From: Nematopogon swammerdamellus
Lineage: Eukaryota > Arthropoda > Insecta > Lepidoptera > Adelidae
Assembly: GCA_946902875.1 (NCBI GenBank)
Contig: OX336340.1
Coordinates: 21,653,566 to 21,717,565 of the forward strand
Reading direction: 5' to 3'
Length of the DNA: 64,000 nt
Program-made: the position numbers and the translations under genes
The notes under the pieces: generated by a model
The model's database searches: none
Told to the model about the DNA's origin: nothing
The model's input: the letters and a program-made list of their open reading frames with translations, nothing else
Shown here: one piece after another, positions 40,936 through 52,875 of the stretch
Position numbering within the stretch: position 1 is the stretch's first letter
How the letters are laid out: each line of letters begins with the position of its first letter

Positions 40936-41700
40936 CAGTGGCGGATTTAGAATGGTTGGGGGGGGGGGGGGGGGGGGGGGGGGGGCGAGGGTCGTATAAA
41001 AAAAGTGTGGGTGAAATTATTTTAGCTATGGAGTATTTATATTATTTCATATTATTATACGAGTACTTATATAAGTATGTCTCTATGTGTTAAATTTTAG
41101 TTTATTTTTATCTATGTTCATGTATGAATATCATATTATAATATTATTTTAGGCGTCCAAGTTGTCTTTGTTGTTTTTTCATTAATTTATGAACATGCAT
41201 GTTTTTCGGTAAATACCCACATAAATGTTTAAATAGGGTGTTTGACCGGCAGAGATTGCCTTAGGCAATAAGTAGGCCATTTGTTGTATAATTGATATAA
41301 AACAATAAACTATCTTAAATAAAAAACAAAATATGCTGACTAAAAAGTTTGCTCATGTAATGCCCTGCAAGTGATGTATTTGTCTTATAAAGCTTTTCAA
41401 GACATAATTACTCTCAATAATTTTTGTCTAAAAATAATATCCGTACAAAATAATAAAACTTCACTTTTAATTAGGATACATGTCTCAACATCAAAGATTT
41501 TTTTTTGTTATTCAAATTATTTTAACAATAAGACTTACACTTTATTCAGCCTAGCGTGGCCTAGCTCTCATTCGCCAAGTGTGTGGAGTGTAACGCACAA
41601 TAAGAAAAATCGTTCCAAAAAATCGAATTCAGCAGGGGCGTGTTCCGACACCAACTACATGAAGCGCCCCTCCCTTGAGGTATTCCTAAATCCGCCAGTG
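40936..41700. mobile_element. Non-autonomous hAT-like DNA transposon, 765 bp
   Basis: The left end is CAGTGGCGGATTTAGAATGG. The right end, read inward on the opposite strand, is CACTGGCGGATTTAGGAATA. The flanks TCTCCAGC (40928-40935) and ACTCCAGC (41701-41708) match at 7 of 8 bases, the 8-bp target site of a hAT. A 28-G homopolymer lies at 40958-40985. No transposase is encoded; an open frame running out of the right end (41371-41859) is incidental. It has the same G/C asymmetry at terminal position 3 as the element at 30432. Confidence 0.82.
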
Positions 41701-42404
41701 ACTCCAGCAGCGAGGTCGTCGGAGCGCAAACCTTCAGCGGAGCGGGGAGGATTCCGTGAGCGCTTCAGCCGATTGAAACAACATCGCCGATATTCGGCTG
41801 CAGCCGCAGTCGGAGTAAACAAGCGAAATGCGCTCCGCTCCGCTCCGGCCGCCGAATAAACAGAGTGCCGCATGACGAGCCGCCAGCGCATCGATGGCGC
41901 AAAACGAAAACCCGAGACCGTGGATCGTCATAAAATAACGCGCGCGCCGAGAAAGCAGCAATGCCGCCACGCAAGAAGGGTGCATCTGATGAATATGTAT
42001 GAAGCCTGAGGGCCGAGAGGGTGTCCCGCGCCCCCCCGCGCGCCACCCCATCCCGGCCGCCCGCCGCCGCCGCCCGCCGCCCCCGGGTAGAGGGAGGGCG
42101 GCGTGTAAATGGAAATTTCAAATAAAAATACCTCGAATATGAACATGAACCCGATTCGTGTTTTTTTTTTCACATTTTTTTTGTCCGGCAAACAGAGCCG
42201 GAACATGTGTGATAACACGCCCGCCACCCCCGCACCGCCCCGCCCCGCCTCACCGCTGCGACAATAAAATCCGTTTTTCGACCGCCAGTTATTTCTGAGT
42301 TACAACTCGAGTACATTCTACGACTCACGACACTACTTACATATATTACGAGGAGTTTACTGTGAATACATCTGTGGTATAATCTATCATAGGGGAACTG
42401 TTTG
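41701..42404. other. GC-rich island, possible regulatory DNA
   Basis: 41700-42260 is GC-rich with repeated GGAGCG and CCGCCGCC motifs, and is sharply bounded by AT-rich DNA. Open frames on both strands are low-complexity and lack domains. Confidence 0.35.
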
Positions 42405-42775
42405 TCAGCCTCGGTAGTTCAGTGGTGCGGTTGGTCGACTGTCGGTCGTGATCGTAAGCACACCTGGGCTCAGTCAGTACTTGGATTGGTGCCCGTTGGA
42501 GGTTGATCGTGGTTGGGGTTCCACAACTGTAGGTCCCTTCCCTTCTTACCTTACTAAATGGTAGGGTTTAACCCGCCCGGGTTGGTACCACCGCACTGAA
42601 TGAAACTTCGGTCGAAACGGCTATGTAAATAGTTTGTGTTTTCCGTCCAGTCAGTGTAGCCGACATGAAATGAAGGGAAGCACTGACATGACACGTAGTT
42701 CACCAAGGTGTTATGGGCTGACATCACGGATGTTGTAGGTGATGTAGCCAACCTTTGCAGGTTACATAAAACAAA
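42405..42775 (+). mobile_element. Family S SINE, near full length
   Basis: TCAGCCTCGGTAGTTCAGTG, CAGTCAGTACTTGGATTGGT (5S-like box C), TACCACCGCACTGAATGAAA, GGATGTTGTAGGTGATGTAG and an A-rich end. Confidence 0.85.
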
Positions 42776-43336
42776 TGAAGATGTCATTATTCTGAAAGCT
42801 GGTAGTATACATCCCTACATTATATGCCTCCTATGCATTTTACATTTCTCAGAATTTACACCAGATAGTGAGTGAAAACCGTTTTCCGGATTTCAAAAAG
42901 TATTTTCATTTGAATGCTTTCATGCAGCCGCATTCGAATATTTTTTTCAGAATAAAGACTACAGCAGCACCTTAAACCCTCTTCGAAAGTTGATCGATTA
43001 CACCCTACACACACACATATATAATTATATACACCGTTGTACTGGAACAAAACCCCAATAAGCAGAGGTGCCAAGAACGTTAGAGGTAGGGACGTCGGAC
43101 CTTCCCCGCGCCAGCGCAACTAGATATTAGTAAAACGTAAAAACAACATTCGTTACCACCCAATCAGAGCGTGATACCACCCGATACCACCCAATCAGAG
43201 CGCGCGCCGTCCCCTCCGCTGCCCGCGCAGCTCGGCGACGCTGGTTTTCATATAAGCATTGAACAGTCCGACGTCCCAACCTCTTCTAACGTTCTTGAGA
43301 GGTGCGTACGTTATGTGTTGCTATGTACATACATAC
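42776..43336. other. Unique sequence, nothing recognised
   Basis: It includes a local duplication CGTTACCACCCAATCAGAGC... / GATACCACCCAATCAGAGCG at about 43151-43201. No gene is recognised. Confidence 0.4.
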
Positions 43337-43632
43337 TAGAGTGTGGGGCCGGTGCTTAAAAATAATAACCCCATTGCACCTCTCCCTGTGCATCGTAAAA
43401 GGCGACTAAGGGATAAGGACAAGATGTTGTGCTAAAGGGCGACAGGATAGCCACCTCTCACCTTGGAAGGGTCCTTTTACCGAGTCATGCAGCGGGTGGG
43501 TCTTCGTATCCGAATACATTTGCTAAACTTGGTGGTCGGTGTTGTGCTGTAATATACAAGAGTGCCTGCAGCATAACTCCGATTACTCTGCTGACCCCCG
43601 ATTGTCGAAATACATCGTGTTGTATGTACTAG
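43337..43632 (+). mobile_element. Family T repeat, near full length
   Basis: GTGTGGGGCCGGTGCTTAAA, GTGCATCGTAAAAGGCGACT, ACCTCTCACCTTGGAAGG, TTGCTAAACTTGGTGGTCGG, ATTGTCGAAATACATCGTGT. It is continuous across the sites where the copies at 867 and 3166 are interrupted. Confidence 0.8.
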
Positions 43633-44839
43633 AGTCCATGAGAACGCGTACTAGAGAACGCTGCCGTTAAAAAGCTATTGGAACGGGCGTGGGAGTGAAC
43701 GCGTGCGTTATTCGTAGCAACATATTAATTTGGACTGATATAGATCAAATGTGCTTTCATTTCCTCCGTATGTTTACATATTAGCGATAACGTTGACCCG
43801 CATTAATGAGAGAGTTGTAATTATTTCAGCAGTTGATGAAATATGGTTTGACTGTTTTTTATAAGGTACGGTTTGAAATAAAGAAAACTATTCACGAAAC
43901 ATGTTTGGACAAGGTCTTAAGTCACATTGTAATATTATGGTGATGTATTTTATTTCATGTTTTACGGTAATAAATAACATATTTTCAGAGTGCTATAATA
44001 TTGAGCAAAACATACTAAAGAGATTCGCATTGAATTAAGAAGAAAATGAAACATTTGTATTGGTTCAAGTTCGCAGTAACGTGTAGAAAACTGAAAATCA
44101 TGTGAACTCAATAATTTTTCATAAATTTTCTACATACATTTTTTGAGGTCGGTTAATAAGATGTCGTACATACAGAGACCTCGTCACATAGACGTGCCAG
44201 GACGGGGGGGGGGGGGGGGGGGACCAATTCACCTCGGATTGGTTCAAATCTCCCCCTCCCCCGAAACAAAAAAAACTTGCTTGGCAAGTGTAAAGTGTCT
44301 CAAATCAAATAATGTCTTGTTAAATTAAAGAAAAAATTACGCTCAGTCCGTAAAACCAGTTAAATTCTGCATCACCGTAACCAACGCACCCACAATGCCC
44401 CAAATTATACACGGCCACTGTGCCACAACCGACCGGCGCAGTGTCCGCCACATTTTTTTACCACAACATGGCACGTCTGGTGTGGCAGAGCACTGTATTT
44501 TATTGACCGTGGCTAACGTGCTAAGAGGGCGTGGCTAATCAATCGTTGACAGTGTATCGCTGGTGCTGTTTTGCATAAACTTCTCGTCTTGCAAATGGAC
44601 CTTAGATGTAGATGGTGTAACATTCTATTACATCATGCTGGTAGAGATTTTAAAAAACCCCGAGTTTTTTTTTTTAATATATGCCCTGGTCTGGTCACGG
44701 ACGAAAGGTCTGGTGATCGGGTAACGTGTAGATCGGTGCTAAGGGAATCACTGACATGGCACCGCCAGGAACAAGGTGACCATCACGGTTATTGCAGGTG
44801 AGGTGGCAAACCATACCATGTCATGTTCCATGAAAAAAA
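43633..44839. other. Unique sequence, a poly-G run and a degenerate family S piece
   Basis: A 19-G run is at 44204-44222. A diverged family S 3' end lies at 44745-44835 (GAATCACTGACATGGCACCG, then CCATCACGGTTATTGCAGG). Otherwise nothing is recognised. Confidence 0.45.
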
Positions 44840-45060
44840 AACTGAATTTCATCTAGCCTATCCTATGACACGTATAGTTAAATGTGCTTGTAATAAGTTT
44901 TATCGAATTCGGATGATCGGTTTAAGAGTTATGGAAGAACATACATACATAAATACAGAAAAGATTTCTAAAATCGTCCATTTAGTTTTAGTATCATACA
45001 TAGAGTCTACAAACGCAGTACGCATACAGTATCTCTTAAAACAAAGTAACTTACTGTTTA
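44840..45060 (+). mobile_element. Family C repeat
   Basis: CTGAATTTCATCTAGCCTAT, TTCGGATGATCGGTTTAAGA, GTTATGGAAGAACATACATA and CATAGAGTCTACAAACGCAG, ending at AACAAAGTAACTTACTG. It is the most complete copy in the window. Confidence 0.65.
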
Positions 45061-45957
45061 CTGGAGAAAATATTTTTGGGGTTCGGAAAAAGGAGTGGTG
45101 GTGAAGAAAAGGATTTGAATAATTTGCTCTATATGTAGAGTATACTGCAATCTATTAGAGCAGCTCCGCTCGCTGCAGGCAGGCTAGACGTTTATGCTAG
45201 TTGGGTGCCCCGACGTCGGTATCCACTGCTGGACCGAAAACATTGTGTGGTTGAGCCAGTCAGCCGACGATTTGGTGAGCGTTTGCCGCAGCAACCACGA
45301 GTATTAGCTGCGCACCAGATTTTGCAACAGGACCGCCACAATATACTAGTCCCTAACGTCTTCTCCACCTCGCCCGAATAGACCCAGCCTTTATGTCAGT
45401 TGCGGGGAAACAGCGCATGCACTCCGATAGCAGTTCCTTCATCGTCCACAACACCGGCCGGATTCGTTATTATGAATTTAGCTAAGTTAAATTAAGACTA
45501 ATCATACTGTAACGTGCGTGGAGATGTTTGTGTGTAAACTTTATTTGTGTTGCTAAGTTGATGTGGCGATCGTGGCAGCAAGCAAGCAACGTCGCGCTTA
45601 GCTTGCTTACCGCGCATGTTCATGCATTCATATTTGTTGTTTTACCTTAGCTTACTAAGATTATTGTGGTAGCAGTTGAATTAATTTAAGCTGAATTAGC
45701 GCCAATTTTCCATCACGACTGAGGCCACGAAGGTATCAATTAAATTCTATTAACAATTTAATCTAGTTTTTTTATTTGACCATCCTTCCCGGTTTTATTT
45801 TTTTGTCACTCAAGCTACCACCGATTCTCAAACTTTTATTGGCCGGATGGCAGCTGACCCGGGCCGTCCGTGTCAGTTATTTTCGCTTAATTTCTTATTG
45901 TGTGTTTATGTTAAATGTTTTTTGGAGCAATAAAGTATTTCTATCTATCTATCTATC
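45061..45957. other. Unique sequence ending in a possible LINE 3' terminus
   Basis: 45850-45958 has GTGTTTATGTTAAATG, an AGCAATAAAGTATTTC block and four TATC repeats, which looks like a retroelement 3' end. No coding motif is retained. Upstream DNA is unrecognised. Confidence 0.35.
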
Positions 45958-46246
45958 TAACTTACTCCATGACCATTCCTTACAGATTTATTATTAGTAT
46001 TGATTGATTGATGTAAAACATCTAGAGTTTGCACTATAATTACACCAATGCTGTATTTTTTGATTGCATCGACTTAGAAGCTTATATTTTTTACATCTTC
46101 AAGGGACCGTAGACCTAGTAATTTCAACTTGATACCTCTAGCCGTTCCTGAGGAAACGGGTCTTGACAGACGGATCGACGGACGGACAGCAAAGTGATCT
46201 TATAAAGTTCCGTTTTTTCCTTTTGAGGTACGGAACCCTAAAAATG
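45958..46246 (+). mobile_element. Family C 3' end followed by a family P 3' part
   Basis: ACTTACTCCATGACCATTCC (45960) is family C. From 46045 the sequence is family P: TTTTTGATTGCATCGACTTA, ACCTCTAGCCGTTCCTGAGG and TTTTGAGGTACGGAACCCTA. Confidence 0.6.
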
Positions 46247-46608
46247 GGCAGCAGCCCCAACCTAAACTAATCGCTCTTAGTGGGACTTATGGGCATATAC
46301 AAATATTTAAGAAGCCCTTGCTAGCAGTCGAATAATCAGTGACATAACTTCATCCGTCACTTCGCATTCTGTCTGAACAGCCGCGCCATAAGACATTGCA
46401 TCTTCGCACATGACGTTGGCGCGCGAGGAGTATGCGCGGTCACGTGGTACGTGCATGACGCGACCTGTGAGAGGCTGTCGCCGTCTGAAAGCTTTCTTAG
46501 GTAACTTGAATACACAATGGGAGGGATTTTAGATGCCGCGGAGTGCATGGTCACACTTTTATTTGTGTATTAAGTCATCCAACTAGACCGTCACCGAATA
46601 TTATCATG

Positions 46609-46759
46609 GGTCTCGGGTCCTTCAAGAGAAGCGTGAACGGGCACCTGTGAGGCCGGCATGGCATTCGCAGCCTCCGCATGCGACCGAATGATCATGGGCG
46701 TCGCTAGACACCTTATGGGTGGCTCGGCGCCAGTATGTCGCGCTTACTATAAAAAAAAA
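46609..46759 (+). mobile_element. Jockey-like LINE 3' terminus
   Basis: GGTCTCGGGTCCTTCAAGAG, GGCATGGCATTCGCAGCC, GCTAGACACCTTATGGGTGG, ending CTATAAAAAAAAA. It is followed by a GTTAAGTTAAGTTAA repeat. DNA at 46247-46608 is unrecognised. Confidence 0.8.
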
Positions 46760-49204
46760 GTTAAGTTAAGTTAAATGAATTAATGCTGAATTAATTAACC
46801 TCGCACGAACAATCTGCACAGCCGCTTCAATAGTTCGCAAATCTGCTGCCACCACTGAGCTGTAAGTGGCTGGCACGGTACCTTGCTGAGCGTCGTCGTC
46901 TCGTAAGGTGAGGTCAGTATGGCTGTTTCGAACAACTTTGATGCCACGGCCTCTGTGCCTCGGCACAGCCACCCATATATTTTCTTAAAAATAATCCAGA
47001 TTTTAGTTCAGTTCTACAATTATTGTAACCCGTCGTTCACATTCCCAAAACTAGTAAGCAATTTACTCGTTACTCTCTCCCCCTCAAGCCCCCAACGCGT
47101 GTCAAAAGGCGCGTGAGCGAATAAAAAATGCAACGGCTTAATTGCATCGACGCAGGACATGCATTTATCGGCGCATCTCTATATAACCGCATTAAATAAA
47201 GGACATCGCGACATAAAGGACGAGCGGCAAATTGCGAAAATTAAAATTCCCAAGATAGCATCTTTTGACGCCGGCCCTCTCCGCCGTCGGCCTTTTATAG
47301 GACGCGTTGTATATTAAGGGTCATTTTGTCTATGGCACTGAGATGTTTTCGTATAATCCATCATTTTCCACGCAGAGGGGCCATCAATGAGTGCATGTGA
47401 CAAAACTACCTATGTCAGAATATGGTTTAAGATCTTGAAAATAAAAAAAGGTGAGGTGTGGTACACCCGACAGAAGTTAAGCGTCTTAGCTATTTTGTAT
47501 TTAAAATTAATTTATTAATTTAACAGCGATCGGATCCCGTACCGGATACGGAACCCTAAAAACGATAGATGAGATTGTTTCTTGTAAAATAACGATATAT
47601 TTACAAATTACTTTCAACATTTTAAAATTTACATTTACAAATTACTATTCGCGGCGAAGATAAAGGACAGATTAAGTATATATTTAAATATACATTTAAT
47701 GACAACATATAAGGTACCTATAGCCACGATCTCATGGGAAAAGTTTGACACTCTTCCTCGCGAGTGCTCAAGTATGACGTCAAAAGCACTCACTCTCGCG
47801 CGCAACAGCACCGTCCCTGTCGGCTCGGCTTATCATTCTATTTAATGCGGATTTGGACACCTCCTGTGATTGCATCTCCGGCGACACGGAATGATCCCGA
47901 CGCCGCCGTCATCAAAGGCGTCTATTTTGGATGTCATTATGTTCAGTTATTGAGTTACCGAGCGGCGTGCTGCGGGGATTAGTCTATACTTTCATGCGAA
48001 AATCCTATCATACAAGCTGACGCCTTCGACTAAAAACAAGCTTCGGTTTGCCGCAATTCTCTCGGCTACATTCTCGACAGACGTGTCAAATGCGTATATT
48101 TTTTAACAGCATTCTAAACCTTACGCTGTTGCCGCAAGGTTTAAAATGCAATGAAAACGTCAGAGAGGATGGAACTGCGTCGAATTAGTGCAGTGCACCC
48201 CCTCGACTTTGATTTGGTAACAAGGAACTAGCGACTGGGGTGTTATTTGTCAATCCAAAAAGGGAAATAATATCGTCCCTTAATTTAAAACGCGGCCGCA
48301 GACGAGTTACATAGATAATTCGATTACCTTTGTGGGGTTACTAGCTATTGCCAGCGGCTTCGTTTCGCGTGACTTTTGCTCACAGCTCAGGCCTCCGACG
48401 ACATAGCGTAGGTAATATTGTATAGCCTAAAACCATCTTGAGAAGTGACATAATGTAACAGTGAAAATCGTATGTAAATCGATAAAGTGATTCTCGAGTT
48501 ATAAGGATTCATAAATTCATAAATATTGACGCACATTATTACACGGCCGGCCGTAAAAAGTCGGCTGGCCGTATTAATATCAATTAGTTTTTTTTTCAGA
48601 AATTGCAATATATAAAATGTTATAATAACAGATGATTTTTTTAAATGCTAATTTTAAAAATAAGAGAAAATAAGCTTTAATGTCTTGGGATCATCAAACA
48701 ATTAATTATATCCAAGATAAACTTGCAATGCAGTTTGGCATTCGGTTTTTTAAAACTCGATTCTTTTATTTCGATATAATAGAACAGTTTTTTCCATAAA
48801 GTGACCCTGAAATATTTCAATCGTGCTTGGGAAAGAAGAAATATTATAAAGAAAGAAATACATTTCAAAATGTAACTACAAGTTACAACGTTAAAAGATC
48901 CCATAGTTCTATCCAAAGTGAAACCTCTCTCCTAAACATCGGGACCGGCGAACTTCAAAAAGCTGTAGCACTTTTAATCCATTTGTCCCAGGGGTCTGAT
49001 CTAACGCTGATAGCGTGGTCTCCCCGCGGAGTCCAACCCCACACCCCACTTACCACCCCGCCCCACGCCTCACACCCGCTCGCCCGCACACACCCTCCGC
49101 GCCGGTGGGGTCCATACACCGCCCGCCCGTGCGACAGGGGCGCCACACACTATCCATCCGTAGAAGAATCATGTCTTGAATAAATGTTTTAAAAAATATG
49201 TTTC
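46760..49204. other. Unique sequence, possible non-coding regulatory region
   Basis: A minus-strand open frame (46972-46766, no ATG at its start) reads protein-like but matches nothing I know. 47120-47330 and 47750-48080 alternate GC-rich and AT-rich blocks without coding potential. 48545-48575 has a GGCCGGCCGT hairpin-like motif. Confidence 0.35.
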
Positions 49205-49402
49205 ATTTTACGTTTCCGTACCCCTTACGAAAGCTGTAGGTGGAACTAAGCCTACGCCGTCTGTCTGCTTGTCTGTTTGTCGGTATGTCCGTCTGTCTGT
49301 CTGTCTGTCCGTCCGATGGCTGTATCTTTGTAACCGTAATAGGTGGCCGGTTGAAATTTTCACAGAATATGTGTTATTATGGCGGATATAAATAATGAAA
49401 AA
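49205..49402 (+). mobile_element. Family Q repeat
   Basis: GTTTCCGTACCCCTTACGAA, AAGCCTACGCCGTCTGTCTG, a CTGTCTGTCCGTCC run, GGCTGTATCTTTGTAACCGT and ACAGAATATGTGTTATTATG. Confidence 0.75.
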
Positions 49403-52400
49403 AAAAACATGCAAATATGTTAATTTCCAGATTTATAGAAATGTGCTTAGCATATAACATTTTTCGCATCATTCTCCATACGTCAGTTTGATCCTTGGCT
49501 GGTATCAATTTTCCGTGTCAGAATTTGTGAGCAATTTTGTTTAAAACGGCGCATCTACTAATAAAAAAATATATAATGGTGTAATTATGCCATCGAACGA
49601 TTATAAAAGGCGATTTACAAAGTACATACTCCGATTGCATATTTTAGGAGCTTACGTCAAGCCTAAGACATTTAAAAAAATTGAATGATTAAGGCAGGAA
49701 AAAGGGAAATTAGAGGGGAAACTAAGGTTCGGATAAGTTTGGTTATTGTGTAGACCAATGTTAGGTTTGGTTCGATAAAGAACCTGACATTTATCAGACA
49801 ATTGTATTAATTATTTCAATAAGGTAATAGTCTGTCAAAACAGTAAAGAAATAAAGTCATGAAATTGAAACGATAACATTTAAAACTCTACATATAAGCT
49901 GCAGGAAACAATATGTAAGCAAAGGAATGCTGGTTAAATAATAATATAAGCTCGGGGCTAGAGTGCACTACGTTTACTTTATATTGGCTTCTATCATCAT
50001 CACGATTTATTTTATTTTTTAACACCTTGTAATTTCTGAGAGCCGCGCCGAAATTGTTTAGTTGTAGAGTACTGGCGGTTGAGACGTAGGGGGTGAGGTC
50101 TCGAGGGGGTTCCAAATTCAAAAGAACTTCATTGCGCTCGCACACCTCCAGTCTCCGGTACAAACCGGGGGCACGATTGGAACGATTCGTTCTAAATTTA
50201 AAAAAATTTAGGGGAACGTTAGAGTGAACTGTGTGTCCTCTGCAAATCGAACGATTTAGCGTAAATTGCACACAATATGCCACAAAGCTCTTAAAAGAAA
50301 TATTGAAAATTGCACCAATATAATCTAACTATTTTAGTTCATTTTTACATAAGCTTAGCAACACTGTGATTTCTCAGAATTTTTCAATAATAACTTTGGA
50401 AATGATACGAGAATTCCGCAAAACGTGAAATATGAGTTATGTAAGTTTCCATTCAATTTCATACGAGTTCTTATCTTTGAGTTCGACTTGTACATTCGGT
50501 CTAAGTTCAATTAATATCAACTCGGTCGGTGGAGGTTGTTCGGAGCGACCCACCACCGCGCTGCTCGCGCCCGGTATTGGTGGACTGGGGGCGGGGTGGA
50601 AATTTGAAATTAGAACCCACGTGCGCGCCGCGTAGGTAAATAGATATATCAAGAGGTGGGAGGAGTCGTTACATGATGAAAATAATTTTGCTGGTTTTTT
50701 GTTCGATTTAAGAAAATCAAACACAATTCGTTCGAGTTGAATTTAGTTTGGCGAATAAGCGAAAAAAATAAAAATAAAATCTCTGTATCCAGATTGTTGG
50801 GATACAGCGCGATAGTATGCATGTATGTATGCTTCCCGGGACTCTGGACTCTAAGGGATGGAGAAGATGAGTACTATGGGGCTGATATTAACAAATTATT
50901 ATTAAAAACCCTAAAAATAAATTAAATAAAAAAAAACCTAAAATCTTAGGCGATGATGGCCGGTGGCTTTTACCACAACTAGGGTCATGCGTAGGCCATT
51001 TAAGTACTTTTTGCAGAGAAAACGGAATCTACTTTCGCAAAAACGTATAAGCAAAAATATGAAATGTGGTTATTTTATAGCAAAGAACGCGTATACTTTC
51101 ACACTCTACACAACAGCAGAATAATCGAACCCCACACCCCCACGAGGCCCGGTCTCGCCGTGGTCGGCCCCTCGGTAATCGGATCCGCGAAGTGTCTCAA
51201 CTCTCTAGGTAATTAAGTGCGATTTTATTTCTTGATGTATTTTTAAACGCACCGGACAGCTTTATAATGGGAATTTTATGGTGACGCATCGCTTATTAAG
51301 ACTTTTACGGCAACTCCGGGGCATCGGGACGCTCCGGGACGTCATCGGAAGGCGACAGATGCGGTATCGGGTGACGGGAGGAGATTTTTTGACAAAATAG
51401 TTTTTGATTGGTCCTTGCGATTATAACATTGTTGTTAAAACTATCGTTGTTGGAAAAGCTGAGCGGAATAAATTTAATTTTGCAGTAAGTTACCTTTCTA
51501 CACTATACAAAGTGTAATAGGTGCCATACAATGCTTTAAAAGGATGCCTACAGCTTTAGAAATTCGAACCACGAATCAACTCGCGCTTGAGAAGGAAACT
51601 TAACTTTCTCCATACAAAATCGTCCTTTTTTTATTTTTATTGAAAGCGCGACATATAACGTTGAGCTACTCATAAGGCGTCTAATGACGCCCATGGACAT
51701 TCGGTCGTATAGTCGTATTCCTCGTATTCGTCTATCGGCATTTATGTTTTTTTCCCCTCTAAACCTTATCCGATTTTTCCATTTTTTTTTTATAATGTCG
51801 AATCTACGTTCCTATCTTTTTAACCCCCGACGAAAAAAAAAGGGGTGTTATAAGTTTAAGATAATTTATATGAAAGACCATATCCTTTTTAGCATATCGC
51901 TGCTTCTGACGGAATTGCGCTTATCAAATAAATAAGTTGTACAAGTTCACGAGTCCCAAAATTCCCGAAATCCCCGAATTCCCCTATCCCCTCTATCACT
52001 ACAGCCAATCTACATCAGTATTACTATATCTATGTACCTACCTACTCCTATGGCACAGCACAATACATCGATGAATAACGCGAGGCTAGTGCGAACGTAA
52101 TTAAATAGATAACGTTGATAATTTCCAGCAAAAGTGCGATTATCCAAGACGTAATGAAGGAGGTGCGCTCCGGGCCGGGGGGTTTCACCCCTCGAGCCCC
52201 ACCCCCTCAGGGTTAACTGGCGATATCGTGGTCCCTTAGGAGACGGTTTGTTTGCTCGGAATCCGTCGGAACAGCCTCGGTTTGATTAAGTAAACTATGA
52301 TAACGGCCATGGAGCGCCGTCGTAAGTCAATAGGGGTACGGAATTGAATGTAAGTTGATTTTGCCTTGTTATTCTCAAGGGTTGAGTTGAGAGTGGCCGT

Positions 52401-52562
52401 TATCATCGTCTGCCATAATGGATTGTGTTAGTGCTCGCGAGATGGCGGCGCTGCGCTGGAACGGTGTCGATCGGACGGCGGGTGTGAGTTGGTGGCCAAC
52501 CGAAAACTTCGTAGCTAAATGTTATTGCTCTAAACTTTCTGTACTAGCACTATCTTCGACTT
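49403..52562. other. Mostly unique sequence with small repeat tails
   Basis: A family T 3' end at 50785-50832 (ATTGTTGGGATACAGCGCGA plus ATGT units). A reverse jockey-like 3' terminus at 51625-51714 (A-tail on the minus strand, CTCATAAGGCGTCTAATGAC, ACATTCGGTCGTAT). A family H end at 51820-51862 (CCCCCGACGAAAAAAAAAGG). GC-rich patches at 50540-50635, 51120-51380 and 52150-52330. No gene is recognised. Confidence 0.45.
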
Positions 52563-52740
52563 TTTTTAGGGTTCTGTATCCGGTACGGGACCCTATTAGT
52601 AAGCCTATGCCGTCTTTCTGTCCGAGTGCTATATCTCTTGAACCGTAATAGGTAGCCCGTTGAAATTTTCACAGAATATGTGTTATTATGGCCCATTTAA
52701 CAACAAATAATAAAAATAAGAAAAAGTAAAAAATTCACGA
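52563..52740 (+). mobile_element. Family Q repeat
   Basis: TTTTAGGGTTCTGTATCCGG, ACGGGACCCTATTAGTAAGC, ATATCTCTTGAACCGTAATA, GTTGAAATTTTCACAGAATA, then ACAACAAATAATAAAAATAA. Confidence 0.8.
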
Positions 52741-52784
52741 GGGTTCTCATAGAAGAAACTAATAATTTGTATGCGGTGACGATG

Positions 52785-52875
52785 AAGTTGACGATGACGT
52801 TGACGATGACATTGACGATGACGTTGACGATGACGTTGACGAAGACGTTGACGATGGCGTTGACGATGACGTTTT
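52785..52875. repeat. 12-bp tandem repeat (GACGATGACGTT)
   Basis: About seven units of GACGATGACGTT and close variants. The minus-strand translation is a valine/isoleucine/asparagine repeat and is not a credible protein. Confidence 0.85.

Noticed and set aside
41371..41859. 162-codon open frame
   Set aside because: It crosses the right end of a hAT-like element into unrelated GC-rich DNA and has no recognisable domain.
46766..46972. Minus-strand open frame with a protein-like sequence
   Set aside because: It begins without an ATG, is short, and I cannot relate it to any family; noted as unresolved rather than called.
50437..50724. Open frame of 95 codons on the minus strand
   Set aside because: No domain, low-complexity composition in its GC-rich part and no splice or promoter context.
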